From contig NZ_JBHRTR010000048.1 in assembly GCF_042646425.1 (NCBI RefSeq), forward strand, positions 124,001 to 188,000: a DNA stretch of 64,000 bases, read 5' to 3'. This stretch comes from Marinibaculum pumilum. Its GTDB lineage: Bacteria > Pseudomonadota > Alphaproteobacteria > Ferrovibrionales > Ferrovibrionaceae. The position numbers and the translations under genes were made by a program. Under the pieces are notes generated by a model, which did not search any database, was not told where the DNA came from, and was given only the letters and a program-made list of their open reading frames with translations. This document shows positions 7,866 to 16,551 of the stretch, piece after piece (position 1 is the stretch's first letter; each line of letters opens with the position of its first letter).

Positions 7866-8414
7866 TCAGTCCGCGGCGATCGTCTCCAGGACGAAGCGGG
7901 CCCGCGCGGCGATATCGGTCCGGGGCAGGGTGACGAGGCGGTAGCCGAAGGCCGGATAGGTCCGCGCCATCATCCGCATCGTTGCCTCCGCTTCGGCCGG
8001 ATCCTGGCGCCGTTCCGCATCGCGGACATAGATCTGCGGCCAGTGCGGCGCCAGGAAGACGGTCGGGTTGTAGCGGAACAGGCGGGCCGCAGCCTCCACA
8101 TGCGGCGGCACCGGGCAGCCCTCCAGGGCGAGGTAGCCGACCAGGTCGGGCAGGCCGCGGTCGAAGAAGACCGGCCCCGGCAGGTCGGCGGCCAGCCGGT
8201 GGGAGCGCAGCTCCCATCCCAGCATCTGCGCGGCGAAGGCCGGCGGGTCGGCCCAGGGCAGGGCCGGCCCGCCGATCGCCTGCTGGTCGCGGATCACGGC
8301 ACGGCCGGCCTCCGGCATGCAGGCATGCCCCGACGCCGCCAGCGCCTGCAGCAGGCTGGTCTTGCCGGCGCCCGGGCCGCCGGTGATGACGAAGAAGCGG
8401 TCATGGCCGGTCAT
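7866..8414 (-). CDS. AAA family ATPase / small-molecule kinase-like (AAA_28)
   Basis: This 182-residue protein has Walker A GGPGAGKTS at residues 12-20, then ACMPEAGRAVIRDQQ and FFDRGLPDLVGYL (a Walker B-like DRG), the pattern of the AAA_28 group of nucleotide or metabolite kinases. It converges on azoR with a gap of 12 bases. The ATG was chosen with GGGA about 11 bases upstream. Another start four codons earlier or more is possible. The substrate is unknown. Confidence 0.8.
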   Translation of the reverse strand: MTGHDRFFVITGGPGAGKTSLLQALAASGHACMPEAGRAVIRDQQAIGGPALPWADPPAFAAQMLGWELRSHRLAADLPGPVFFDRGLPDLVGYLALEGCPVPPHVEAAARLFRYNPTVFLAPHWPQIYVRDAERRQDPAEAEATMRMMARTYPAFGYRLVTLPRTDIAARARFVLETIAAD

Positions 8415-8509
8415 GGCATGCAGTCCCTGGTTTCCGGATTGTCGTTCGGCACGGCGTTGCCGGCCCTGCTTGCTCGACTCTGCCGGCCGGCGGGGCCTAT
8501 CAATGCCGC

Positions 8510-9244
8510 ATGGCAGGCAGGCAGCAGGATACCCTTCCGGTGCGGATCGCACGCACCCTGGCGGAGCGCATCATCGCCGGCGCGCTGGCGCCGGGGGAAA
8601 AGCTGCGCCAGGACCATGTCGCGGCCGAGTTCGGCGCCAGCCATGTGCCGGTGCGCGAGGCGTTCCGGCGGCTGGAGGCACAGGGCCTGGTGGTGGGCAC
8701 CCCGCGGCGCGGCGTGCGGGTCGCCGCGATCGACCCGGCCAGCCTGCGCGAGGTGGCGGAGATGCGCGCCGCGCTGGAGGCGCTGGCCCTGCGCCATGCC
8801 GCGCCGCACCTGACCGCGGCGATCCTGGACCGGGCCGAGGCGGCGATCGAGGCGGGCGAGAAGGCCAGCGACCTGCAGGCCTGGGAAGCCGCGAACCGGC
8901 GCTTTCACGAACTGATCCTGGGCGCCTGCCGGATGCCGCGCCTGCTGCGCGCCATCGCCGACCTGCAGGATGCCAGCGCCCGCCTGGTCTTCGCCGCCTG
9001 GCGTGAGGAATGGGAAGGCCGCACCGACCGCGACCATCGCGCGATCCTGGCCGACCTGCGGGCCGGGCGGGTCGAGGATGCGGCCGATCGCCTGGCCCGC
9101 CATGTCCGCTGGAGCGCGCGCGGCGCGGACCGCGAGCCGGTCGCGCTGGCGGGTCCAAAGGGCGGCTCGGCCGCCGGGGGGCCCGGCGGGGATGCGGCCG
9201 CGGCGCCGCGTCAGGACGGCGATCTGCCGGCCGGCGGCACCTGA
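8510..9244 (+). CDS. bioR: BioR, GntR-family repressor of biotin genes
   Basis: This 244-residue FadR-subgroup GntR protein has a winged HTH in residues 10-75 (LAERIIAGALAPGEKLRQ; ASHVPVREAFRRLEAQGL) and an FCD-type helical effector domain. The HTH and the block EMRAALEALALRHAAPHLT closely resemble alphaproteobacterial BioR from Brucella and Agrobacterium as I recall them. The next gene is bioY, preceded by an exact BioR box. BioR represses biotin synthesis and uptake genes. No BioR box is evident before bioR itself. A proline/glycine-rich tail after about residue 205 is longer than usual. Confidence 0.85.
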   Translation: MAGRQQDTLPVRIARTLAERIIAGALAPGEKLRQDHVAAEFGASHVPVREAFRRLEAQGLVVGTPRRGVRVAAIDPASLREVAEMRAALEALALRHAAPHLTAAILDRAEAAIEAGEKASDLQAWEAANRRFHELILGACRMPRLLRAIADLQDASARLVFAAWREEWEGRTDRDHRAILADLRAGRVEDAADRLARHVRWSARGADREPVALAGPKGGSAAGGPGGDAAAAPRQDGDLPAGGT

Positions 9245-9396
9245 GGCCGCGCCGGCGCGCCGTCCTTCCATCAACCACCGCTGTTCCGCTTGGCCGGACC
9301 GGACGTCCGAGAACTCCAGGCAGGGACTGTCGTGGGGTCCAGCGCTCCGGTTCGAGAGGCCGGTCGATTTTCAAAAAAGTAGGTCATGTGCAAAAA

Positions 9397-9406
9397 TTAT
9401 CTATAA
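9397..9406 (+). promoter_or_regulatory. BioR box upstream of bioY
   Basis: TTATCTATAA matches exactly the known BioR palindrome TTATMKATAA. It lies 31 bases upstream of the bioY start in an A/T-rich patch that would hold the -10 element (TATAAA overlaps it), a position suited to repression. Confidence 0.85.
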
Positions 9407-9436
9407 AACAGTGCTTCCATCGATAAGGAGGTTGAT

Positions 9437-10045
9437 ATGACAGAAGCAGCGACGCATGCCGCAGGGGGGACGCCGGGCAATGCGAGTGTCCGGTCCGGGC
9501 TGTCAGGGCGCGCGCCCGCGGTCCAGCTGGGCGCCGTCCTGGCCGGCACCCTGGTGCTGACCCTTTCCTCGTACCTGGTGGTGCCGATGGTGCCGGTGCC
9601 GGTCACCATGCAGACCCTGGCGGTGACCCTGGTCGGTGCCCTCTATGGCTGGCGGCTGGGTGCGATCACCGTGCTGGCCTGGCTCGCCCAGGCGGCGATC
9701 GGCCTGCCGGTCCTGGCCGGCGGTGCCGGCGGCCTGGCCCATTTCGCGGGGCCGACCGGCGGCTATCTGGCCGGCTTCGTCCTGGCGGCGGCCCTGACCG
9801 GCTGGCTGGCGGAGCGGGGCTGGAGCGGGCGCCGCCCCGTTCTGGCCTTTGCCGCGATGCTGGCCGGCAACGCACTCTGCCTTGTCACCGGCGCGGCCTG
9901 GCTGGCCGTCCTGATCGGACCGGAGAAGGCCGTCACGCTCGGCGTCCTGCCGTTCCTGCTCGGCGGGCTGCTGAAATCGGCCCTGGGGGCGGCGCTGCTG
10001 ACAGGTGGCGGCCGTCTTGCCGATCGGTTCCGCGCCGGTCGCTGA
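9437..10045 (+). CDS. bioY: Biotin transporter BioY (ECF S-component)
   Basis: This 202-residue protein has about six hydrophobic helices and BioY signatures: MVPVPVTMQTLAVTLVGALYG (about residues 50-70) and GPTGGYLAGFVLAAALTGWLAE (about 110-131). BioY is the biotin-binding membrane component of an ECF transporter. BioM/BioN are not adjacent, so it may act alone or with distant energizing genes. An ideal AAGGAGGT site lies 7 bases before ATG. It follows bioR and is under an exact BioR box. Confidence 0.93.
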   Translation: MTEAATHAAGGTPGNASVRSGLSGRAPAVQLGAVLAGTLVLTLSSYLVVPMVPVPVTMQTLAVTLVGALYGWRLGAITVLAWLAQAAIGLPVLAGGAGGLAHFAGPTGGYLAGFVLAAALTGWLAERGWSGRRPVLAFAAMLAGNALCLVTGAAWLAVLIGPEKAVTLGVLPFLLGGLLKSALGAALLTGGGRLADRFRAGR

Positions 10046-10055
10046 AGCCGTTCGG

Positions 10056-10089
10056 ATGCAGGTGGCGGGCATCATGCCGCCACCTGCAT
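10056..10089 (+). terminator. Perfect 13-bp hairpin after bioY
   Basis: ATGCAGGTGGCGG and its exact complement CCGCCACCTGCAT flank an 8-base loop, starting 11 bases after the bioY stop. There is no U-tract, so it may be a transcript-stabilising or attenuating hairpin rather than a classic intrinsic terminator. Confidence 0.5.
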
Positions 10090-10413
10090 TGCCGAACCTG
10101 ATAAATGACTAAAAACTATGCACTTTTCGCTGGATCGGCGATTTCATTCGAAACTTCATAGTGTATTGAATTTAAATGTGAATTTTGTGAAGACCTGATC
10201 TCAGGGCCGGGTCGCAATGACGGCGTTATCTGCTGACGCCGCCAATCGTGACACTTTCCCTGTCAGAATCGATGTCGGAACGCATAAAAAATAGTCAATA
10301 AGGATTCCTTTAAGGCAGTTTGAGAGAGTGCCTAACAACTGGACATTCGGCGAAGCCTTCTGATTCAATCGGTTATCCGATCCTCAAAACTTGGCACGAA
10401 ACCTGCTGATAAG
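10090..10413. other. A/T-rich intergenic region, no gene seen
   Basis: This stretch is noticeably more A/T-rich than its surroundings, with no reading frame of note. It separates bioY from the peptide-type ABC operon and presumably holds that operon's upstream promoter elements. A GGCGATTTCA sequence near 10137 recurs next to the operators at 21.28 kb. Confidence 0.5.
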
Positions 10414-10435
10414 TTGCATGCAATTTTGCATGCAA
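10414..10435 (+). promoter_or_regulatory. Tandem GntR-like operator before the peptide-type ABC operon
   Basis: Two identical palindromes TTGCATGCAA (10414-10423 and 10426-10435) are spaced 12 bases start to start, followed by TCTGG. The same architecture, with 20 of 27 bases matching across the aligned block, lies before the formamidase operon at 21302-21328. The motif fits FadR-type GntR boxes. It ends 44 bases before the start codon. Confidence 0.65.
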
Positions 10436-10479
10436 TCTGGTGCGGCCTTGGCCCACCGTGCCGAAGCAGGGGGACAGAG

Positions 10480-12114
10480 ATGGACCGACGGCAATTCCTG
10501 AAATCGACCGCTGCCGCCTCGATGGGCGCTGCAACCATCGGTGCGGGCCTGGTGCCGCTGGCCCGGGTGCTGCCGGCGCAGGCCGCACAGTCGGTGGCGG
10601 TGGTCGCTCTGGGCACCACGATCAACTCGCTGGACCTGCACCGCAAGGGCACCAACCGGCCGAGCTACCAGGTCGCGATCAACGCCTATGACCGGCTGGT
10701 CAGCTTCGGCACCAAGACCATGCCGGACGGTTCGCTGAGCTACGATTCCACGAAGATCGAGCCCGACCTGGCGGAAAGCTGGGAATTCTCCTCCGACGGC
10801 GACACCCTGACCTTCAAGCTGCGCGGCGACGCGGTATTCGCCGACGGCAGCCCGGTGACGGCGGAAGACGTGAAATGGTCGCTGGACCGGGCGGTCACCC
10901 TGGGCGGCTTCCCGACGGTGCAGATGAAGGCCGGCCTGTTGGAGAAGCCGGAGCAGTTCGAGGTCGTTGACGACAAGACCTTCAGGATCAACCTGATCAG
11001 GTTCTCCAAGCTCACCCTGCCGGACCTTGCCGTGCCGGTGCCGTTCATCATCAATTCCAAGGTCGCGAAGGCGCATGCCACCGCCGACGATCCCTGGGCG
11101 ACGGAATACCTGCACCGCACGACGGCCGGCTCCGGCGCCTTCGTGGTGCAGCGCTGGGACCCCGGCCAGCAGCTTGTCTATGGCCGCAACGACAAGTGGA
11201 CCTCCGGACCGCTGCCCGGCGTGTCCCGGGTGATCATCCGCGAGATCCCGAACCAGTCGACCCGCCGGGCGCTGATCGAGAAGGGCGATGTCGACATCTC
11301 CTTCGACCTGCCGGCGAAGGACGCCAAGGAACTGGCCGAAGGGGCCAAGCTGAAGGTGGTCTCCACCCCGATCGAGAACTGCGTCTATTCCGTCGGCTGC
11401 AACCTGAAGTTCGAGCCGTTCCAGGACAAGCGTGTACGCCAGGCGATGGCCTATGCCATCCCCTATGAGGAGATTTTCAAGACCGCGGCCTATTCCGTCG
11501 GCGTGCCGATGTGGGGCGGTGCCTCCGCCACCCCGGCCGACATCGCCTGGCCGCAGCCCTTCCCCTATGCCACCGATCTGGACAAGGCGAAGGCGCTGCT
11601 GGAGGAGGCCGGCTACAAGGACGGCTTCACGGTGCCGTTCTATATCAGCCTGGACCTGGTTTCCTGGATGGAGCCGACGGCGCTGCTGATCCAGGAGAAC
11701 CTGGCGAAGATCGGCGTCACCGCGCCGATCGAGAAGATCCCCGGCGCCAACTGGCGCACCGCGGCCCTGGTCGAGAAGCGGCTGGAAATGCATCTCGACG
11801 ATTTCGGCGGCTGGCTGAACTATCCCGACTACTACTTCTTCTGGGCCTATATGCCGGGCCACCTGTTCAACTCCTACAACTACGACAATCCGGAGCTGAA
11901 CAAGCTGGTGGAAGAGACCCTGCACATGCCGGTCGACGACCCGGCCTATGCCCCGAAGATCAAGGAGCTGATCGAGATCGCCTTCACCGACGTGCCCCGC
12001 ATCCCGCTCTGGCAGCCGGCCTTGTCCTCGGCCATGGGCAAGGATGTGGAGGGCTACGAGTACTGGTTCCACCGCCAGATCGACTGCTCCCGCCTGTCGA
12101 AGGCGGGCGCCTGA
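10480..12114 (+). CDS. ABC transporter substrate-binding protein, family 5 (peptide/opine type)
   Basis: This 544-residue exported binding protein has a Tat signal MDRRQFLKSTAAASMGAATI at its N-terminus, with cleavage expected near AQA-AQS, and no lipobox. The family 5 fold follows (DGDTLTFKLRGDAVFADGSPVTAEDVKWSLDRA, about residues 105-137). It feeds the two permeases and the double ATPase downstream. The family binds peptides, opines, nickel complexes or glutathione. The shared operator with the ureide operon suggests a nitrogen-rich ligand here, which is inference. The ATG after GGGGGACAGAG was chosen. Confidence 0.92.
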   Translation: MDRRQFLKSTAAASMGAATIGAGLVPLARVLPAQAAQSVAVVALGTTINSLDLHRKGTNRPSYQVAINAYDRLVSFGTKTMPDGSLSYDSTKIEPDLAESWEFSSDGDTLTFKLRGDAVFADGSPVTAEDVKWSLDRAVTLGGFPTVQMKAGLLEKPEQFEVVDDKTFRINLIRFSKLTLPDLAVPVPFIINSKVAKAHATADDPWATEYLHRTTAGSGAFVVQRWDPGQQLVYGRNDKWTSGPLPGVSRVIIREIPNQSTRRALIEKGDVDISFDLPAKDAKELAEGAKLKVVSTPIENCVYSVGCNLKFEPFQDKRVRQAMAYAIPYEEIFKTAAYSVGVPMWGGASATPADIAWPQPFPYATDLDKAKALLEEAGYKDGFTVPFYISLDLVSWMEPTALLIQENLAKIGVTAPIEKIPGANWRTAALVEKRLEMHLDDFGGWLNYPDYYFFWAYMPGHLFNSYNYDNPELNKLVEETLHMPVDDPAYAPKIKELIEIAFTDVPRIPLWQPALSSAMGKDVEGYEYWFHRQIDCSRLSKAGA

Positions 12115-12167
12115 CCGCCGCCTGTCGTTCGTAGAGGGAGCGTTCGTCAGCAACAGGAGGCGCGGCG

Positions 12168-13193
12168 ATGGCGCAGTCCAAGCTCACCCTGGTGCTGGGC
12201 CGCCTGGCCCAGGCCATCCCGACCCTGGTCGGCGTCATCGTCGTGACCTTCATCCTGACCCGCGCCCTGCCCGGCGACCCGGCGGTCTATTTCGCCGGAC
12301 CCGCCGCGGACGAGAAGTCGATCGCCCAGATCCGCGCGGCTTTGGGCCTGGACCGGTCGCTGCCGGAGCAGTTCCTGGCCTATGCCGGCGACCTGGTCAC
12401 CGGCAATCTGGGCAATTCCATCTCCACCGGCCAGACGGTGATGTCAGATATCGCGGCGCGGCTGCCGGCCTCGCTGGAACTGACCCTGATGGCGCTGCTG
12501 CTGTCGATCGGCATCGCGGTACCGCTGGGCATCCTGGCGGCGACCCGGCCGGGCACCTGGATCGACCATCTCTGCCGGGTGCTGGTCACCGCCGGCGTCT
12601 CGCTGCCGGTCTTCTTCACCGGCCTGGTGCTGGTCTATGTCTTCTACTACCTGGCCGATGTCGCGCCGGCGCCGCTCGGCCGGCTCGATTTCATCCACAT
12701 CTCGCCGGCGCATGTCACCGGCTTCTACGTGATCGACGCCATCCTGGACGGCGATGGCGAGACGGCTTTGGCCGCGCTCGGCCAGCTGGTCCTGCCGGCG
12801 GTCACCCTGGCGCTCTTCACCCTGGCGCCGATCGCCCGCATGACCCGGGCGGCGATGCTGCAGGTCCTGTCCAGCGACTTCATCCGCACCGCCCGCGCCG
12901 CCGGCCTGACCTGGCGCAAGGTGCTGTTCACCTATGCCTTCCGCAACGCGCTGCTGCCGGTGATCACCACCCTCGGCATGGTCTTCTCCTTCACCCTGGG
13001 CGCCAACGTGCTGGTGGAGAAGGTCTTCTCCTGGCCCGGCATCGGTTCCTACGCGGTGGAGGCGCTGGTCGTCTCCGACTATGCCGCGGTGCAGGGCTTC
13101 GTGCTGGCCATGGCGGTTCTGTTCGTGGCGCTGAACCTGGTCATCGACATCGTCTACACGCTGATCGACCCGCGGGTCGGCTTCGAGAATTGA
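12168..13193 (+). CDS. ABC transporter permease, DppB-like
   Basis: This 341-residue membrane protein has the family BPD_transp_1 core. An N-terminal helix is followed by TRALPGDPAVYFAGPAA (about 26-42) and the EAA loop RAAMLQVLSSDFIRTARAAGLTWRKVLF (about 227-254). It is the first of two permeases of the importer started by the Tat-exported binding protein, 53 bases downstream of it with AGGAGG before ATG. An unusual insert of about 30 residues (APLGRLDFIHIS ... LDGDGETALAALGQ) lies in a periplasmic loop, as in opine/peptide permeases. Confidence 0.92.
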   Translation: MAQSKLTLVLGRLAQAIPTLVGVIVVTFILTRALPGDPAVYFAGPAADEKSIAQIRAALGLDRSLPEQFLAYAGDLVTGNLGNSISTGQTVMSDIAARLPASLELTLMALLLSIGIAVPLGILAATRPGTWIDHLCRVLVTAGVSLPVFFTGLVLVYVFYYLADVAPAPLGRLDFIHISPAHVTGFYVIDAILDGDGETALAALGQLVLPAVTLALFTLAPIARMTRAAMLQVLSSDFIRTARAAGLTWRKVLFTYAFRNALLPVITTLGMVFSFTLGANVLVEKVFSWPGIGSYAVEALVVSDYAAVQGFVLAMAVLFVALNLVIDIVYTLIDPRVGFEN

Positions 13194-13206
13194 GGGAGGG
13201 CAGGCC

Positions 13207-14184
13207 ATGACCCGGACATCCGCCGCACCCTCGCTCGACCCGGAAGCGGCCGTCGCGCCGGAACCGCCGGAGCCGGCCATCGCGGAGCCCCCAGGATCGG
13301 AGGCGGTTGCGACGCCGGTCGCCGCGGCGCCACGGGGCCGGCTGGCGATCCTGCGCCATGCCGGCTATGTGCTGCGCTCGAACCCGATGACCCTGGTCGC
13401 GTTCGTACTGTTCGTGCTGATCCTGGTCGCCGCGATCTTCGGCTCCTGGATCGCGCCCTACGACCCGCTGCAGAGCAATGCCGCCGCGGCCCTGCAGCCG
13501 CCCTCGGCCGCCCACTGGTTCGGCACCGACGATCTGGGCCGCGACGTCTTCAGCCGGGTGCTGGTCGCCACCCGGCTGGACCTGGCGATCGCCTTCTCCG
13601 CCGTCGCGATCTCCTTCCTGCTGGGATCGGTGATCGGCTCCCTGTCGGGCTTCTACGGCGGCTGGGTGGACCGGATCTCGGGCCGCTTCATCGACACGAT
13701 CATGGCCTTCCCGCTGTTCGTGCTGGCGATGGGCATCGTCGCCGCTCTGGGCAATTCGGTGGAGAACATCGTCATCGCCACGGCGATCGTGAACCTGCCC
13801 TTCTATGCCCGGGTCTCCCGCGCGGAGGTGAACATCCGACGCAATGCCGGCTTCGTGCAGGCGGCGAAGCTGTCGGGCAATGGCGACCTGCGCATCCTGG
13901 CGACGCAGATCTTCCCCAATGCCCTGCCGCCGATGATGGTGCAGATCTCGCTGAACCTGGGCTGGGCGATCCTGAACGCCGCCGGCCTGTCGTTCATCGG
14001 CCTGGGCGTGCGGCCGCCGACCCCGGAATGGGGGATCATGGTGGCGGAAGGCGCGCGCTTCATCGTCTCCGGCGAATGGTGGCTGGCGCTGTTCCCCGGC
14101 GCGGTGCTGATGCTGGCGGTCTTCACCTTCAACATGCTGGGCGACGGTCTGCGCGATATCGTCGACCCGCGCCAGCGCACCTGA
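13207..14184 (+). CDS. ABC transporter permease, DppC-like
   Basis: This 325-residue permease has an N-terminal Pro/Ala-rich cytoplasmic tail of about 45 residues, the OppC_N segment (IAPYDPLQSN, HWFGTDDLGRDVFSRVL near 100-117) and the EAA loop (SRAEVNIRRNAGFVQAAKLSGNGD, about 200-223). It pairs with the DppB-like permease, 13 bases upstream. The GGGAGGGCAGGCC ribosome site supports the chosen ATG. Confidence 0.92.
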   Translation: MTRTSAAPSLDPEAAVAPEPPEPAIAEPPGSEAVATPVAAAPRGRLAILRHAGYVLRSNPMTLVAFVLFVLILVAAIFGSWIAPYDPLQSNAAAALQPPSAAHWFGTDDLGRDVFSRVLVATRLDLAIAFSAVAISFLLGSVIGSLSGFYGGWVDRISGRFIDTIMAFPLFVLAMGIVAALGNSVENIVIATAIVNLPFYARVSRAEVNIRRNAGFVQAAKLSGNGDLRILATQIFPNALPPMMVQISLNLGWAILNAAGLSFIGLGVRPPTPEWGIMVAEGARFIVSGEWWLALFPGAVLMLAVFTFNMLGDGLRDIVDPRQRT

Positions 14185-14195
14185 GGGAGGGGGAC

Positions 14196-15902
14196 ATGAA
14201 CGCACTCACGCCGCCGCTTCCCAATCCGGCCCTCGTCGACGTCCGCAGCCTGTCGGTCGACTTCGCCACCCGCAACGGCACCGTGCATGCGGTGCGCGAC
14301 GTCTCCTTCACCCTGCCGAAGGGGAAGACCCTGGGCATTGTCGGCGAAAGCGGCTCCGGCAAGTCGGTAACCTCCTTCACCCTGATGCGGATCCTGGACA
14401 AGGCCGGCATGATCGCTGGCGGCAGCATCAGCTTTTCCGGCATCGACATCGGCGCGGCGAGCGAGGCGCAGATGCGCGACATCCGCGGGCGCGAGATGTC
14501 GATGGTGTTCCAGAACCCGCGCGCGGCGCTGAACCCGATCCGCAAGGTCGGCCACCAGATCGAGGACGTGCTGCTGCACCATGTGCAGGCGACCCGCCAG
14601 ACCGCGAAGGCAAAGGCGATCGAGGTCCTGAAACAGGTACGGATCAACAATCCGGAGGAACGCTACCACGCCTATCCGTTCGAACTGTCGGGCGGCATGT
14701 GCCAGCGCATCGTCATCGCGCTGGCCCTGGCCTGCAAGCCGCAGCTGCTGATCGCGGACGAACCGACGACCGGACTGGACGTCACCACCCAGAAGGCGGT
14801 GATGGACCTGATGGCCGACCTGACCCGCGAACGCAACATGGCGACCATCCTGATCACCCACGACCTGGGCCTGGCCGCCGCCTATTGCGACCATCTGATC
14901 GTGATGAAGGACGGCGAGGTGGTGGAGGCCGCGCCCGCCGAGGCCTTGTTCCGCAACCCGCAGCATCCCTATACCCGCAAGCTGATCCGGGCGACCCCGC
15001 ACGGGTCGGGCACGATCCGCGACCTTCTGCCGGAGGGCAGCCGGACGACGGAACCGGCACCGGTGCAGGCGGATGCCGCCGATGCGCCGATCCTGGTGGT
15101 GGAGAACCTGGTCAAGGAATATCCGATGAAACCGGCGACGGGCGGCTGGTTCCGCAAGGCGGCACCCGATGCGCCGAAGGTGTTCAAGGCGGTGGCCGGG
15201 ATCTCCTTCACCGTCGGCCGGGGGGAGAGCGTCGGCCTGGTGGGCGAGTCCGGCTGCGGCAAGTCCACCACCTCGTCGATGGTGATGCGGCTGCTGGATG
15301 CGACCGAAGGGACCATCCGTTTCGACGGGGTCGATATCGGCGCGATCCCGTCGCGCGACTTCGCGAAGTCGCCGCATCGGTCGCGGCTGCAGATGGTGTT
15401 CCAGGATCCGACCGACTGCCTGAATCCGCGTTTCACCGCGCGCCGGTCCATCGCCGACCCGCTGATGCGGATGGCGGCCGACCGGTCGGGTGCGGCCATC
15501 GCCGCGCGGGTGGAGGAACTGGCCGACCTGGTCGGCCTGCCGCGCCACCTGCTGGACCGCTTCCCGCACCAGCTGTCCGGCGGGCAGAAGGCGCGGGTCG
15601 GCATCGCGCGCGCCATCGCCGTCGACCCGGCGCTGCTGGTACTGGACGAGCCGACCGCGGCGCTGGACGTCTCCGTCCAGGCGGTGGTGCTGAACCTGCT
15701 GGTGGACCTGAAGGCGAAGCTCGGCATGAGCTACCTGTTCGTCTCCCACGACCTCAGTGTCGTACGCCTGCTCTGCGACCGGGTGATCGTGATGCAGGCC
15801 GGCCTGATCCTGGAGCAGGGCGATTGCGAGACGGTGCTGTCGGCGCCCTCGCATCCCTATACCCGCCAGCTGCTGGAGGCGATCCCGCAACCGCCGTTCT
15901 GA
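14196..15902 (+). CDS. Double ATP-binding protein of the peptide-type ABC importer (DppD-DppF fusion)
   Basis: This 568-residue protein holds two complete ABC ATPase domains. Domain 1 has Walker A GESGSGKS near residue 50, signature LSGGMCQRIVIALAL and Walker B LLIADEPTTGLD. Domain 2 has GESGCGKS near 350, LSGGQKARVGIARAI and LLVLDEPTAALD, with the NPQHPYTRKL and PSHPYTRQLL oligopeptide C-terminal motifs after each. One polypeptide thus replaces the usual DppD and DppF. It starts 12 bases after the permease with GAGGGAGGGGGAC before ATG and is the last gene of the operon. Confidence 0.93.
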   Translation: MNALTPPLPNPALVDVRSLSVDFATRNGTVHAVRDVSFTLPKGKTLGIVGESGSGKSVTSFTLMRILDKAGMIAGGSISFSGIDIGAASEAQMRDIRGREMSMVFQNPRAALNPIRKVGHQIEDVLLHHVQATRQTAKAKAIEVLKQVRINNPEERYHAYPFELSGGMCQRIVIALALACKPQLLIADEPTTGLDVTTQKAVMDLMADLTRERNMATILITHDLGLAAAYCDHLIVMKDGEVVEAAPAEALFRNPQHPYTRKLIRATPHGSGTIRDLLPEGSRTTEPAPVQADAADAPILVVENLVKEYPMKPATGGWFRKAAPDAPKVFKAVAGISFTVGRGESVGLVGESGCGKSTTSSMVMRLLDATEGTIRFDGVDIGAIPSRDFAKSPHRSRLQMVFQDPTDCLNPRFTARRSIADPLMRMAADRSGAAIAARVEELADLVGLPRHLLDRFPHQLSGGQKARVGIARAIAVDPALLVLDEPTAALDVSVQAVVLNLLVDLKAKLGMSYLFVSHDLSVVRLLCDRVIVMQAGLILEQGDCETVLSAPSHPYTRQLLEAIPQPPF

Positions 15903-15935
15903 CGGTGGGCGGCGGGGAAGGCGGAAGCGTCGTGC

Positions 15936-16400
15936 TCAGAGCGGTCGGATGGTGTCGCCCACCGCGATCGTGCCGCCCTCGACGATCCGGCAGTTCAGGC
16001 CGGAGCGGTTGATCAGCGGCTTGAACACCTTCTTGCCTGTCAGGTCGGCGAGGTACTGGCAGGGCACGTTCAGGCGGCCGCCTTCCAGCACTACATCGCC
16101 GACGGCGAAGCGGCGGCCGACCAGGTGGTTCAGCGGCACGCCTTCCGTCGTCAGGTTGCGGCGATGCTCCTCGACCGCGAGGTCGATGCCATGGTCGCGG
16201 CGCAGCGCGTCCAGCACCTCCGCCTCGATCAGGGTGACCTCCCGGATGTCGGGGCGGGCGGAATAGTAGCCGCGGCCGGTGGCGTAGCGGTCGCCCTCCA
16301 GCCCGACCCCGGCGATGCAGCGGATCCGCTCGTGCGCGACCATCGCGGCGCCGCCCTCTTCCGCGGTGTGGATGTGCAGCAGCCTGCCTTCCCAGATCAT
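15936..16400 (-). CDS. MOSC domain-containing protein
   Basis: This 154-residue stand-alone MOSC domain has GVGLEGDRYATGRGYYS (about 32-48), RRNLTTEGVPLNHLVGRRFAVGD (about 80-102) and the conserved cysteine in NVPCQYLADL (about 112-121). MOSC domains bind molybdenum-sulfur or sulfur species in molybdenum-cofactor enzymes. The stand-alone YiiM-like proteins help detoxify N-hydroxylated compounds. The ATG following TGGAGGGA was chosen over an upstream in-frame start. Confidence 0.88.
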   Translation of the reverse strand: MIWEGRLLHIHTAEEGGAAMVAHERIRCIAGVGLEGDRYATGRGYYSARPDIREVTLIEAEVLDALRRDHGIDLAVEEHRRNLTTEGVPLNHLVGRRFAVGDVVLEGGRLNVPCQYLADLTGKKVFKPLINRSGLNCRIVEGGTIAVGDTIRPL

Positions 16401-16551
16401 CTTCCCTCCATCGCCTCTGCCACGGCCATAGGTTGCACACAGGGGCATGTGCAGGTCCAGAAGGCCCCAGGGGGCATCGCCTCGGCCTGCGCCCGGGCGC
16501 GGATTGCCGGCGCAGAGGGCCGGGCCGCCCGATTGCCGCGCCCGCTCCGCG

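Noticed and set aside
13803..15890. Long minus-strand open frame opposite the permease and double ATPase
   Set aside because: Composition (Gln/Arg/His/Gly-rich) and lack of motifs mark it as a mirror frame of strong plus-strand genes.
10480..15902. Nickel or glutathione importer
   Set aside because: No NikA-type or GsiB-specific motif is recognisable and the operator link is to ureide genes; left as peptide/opine type.
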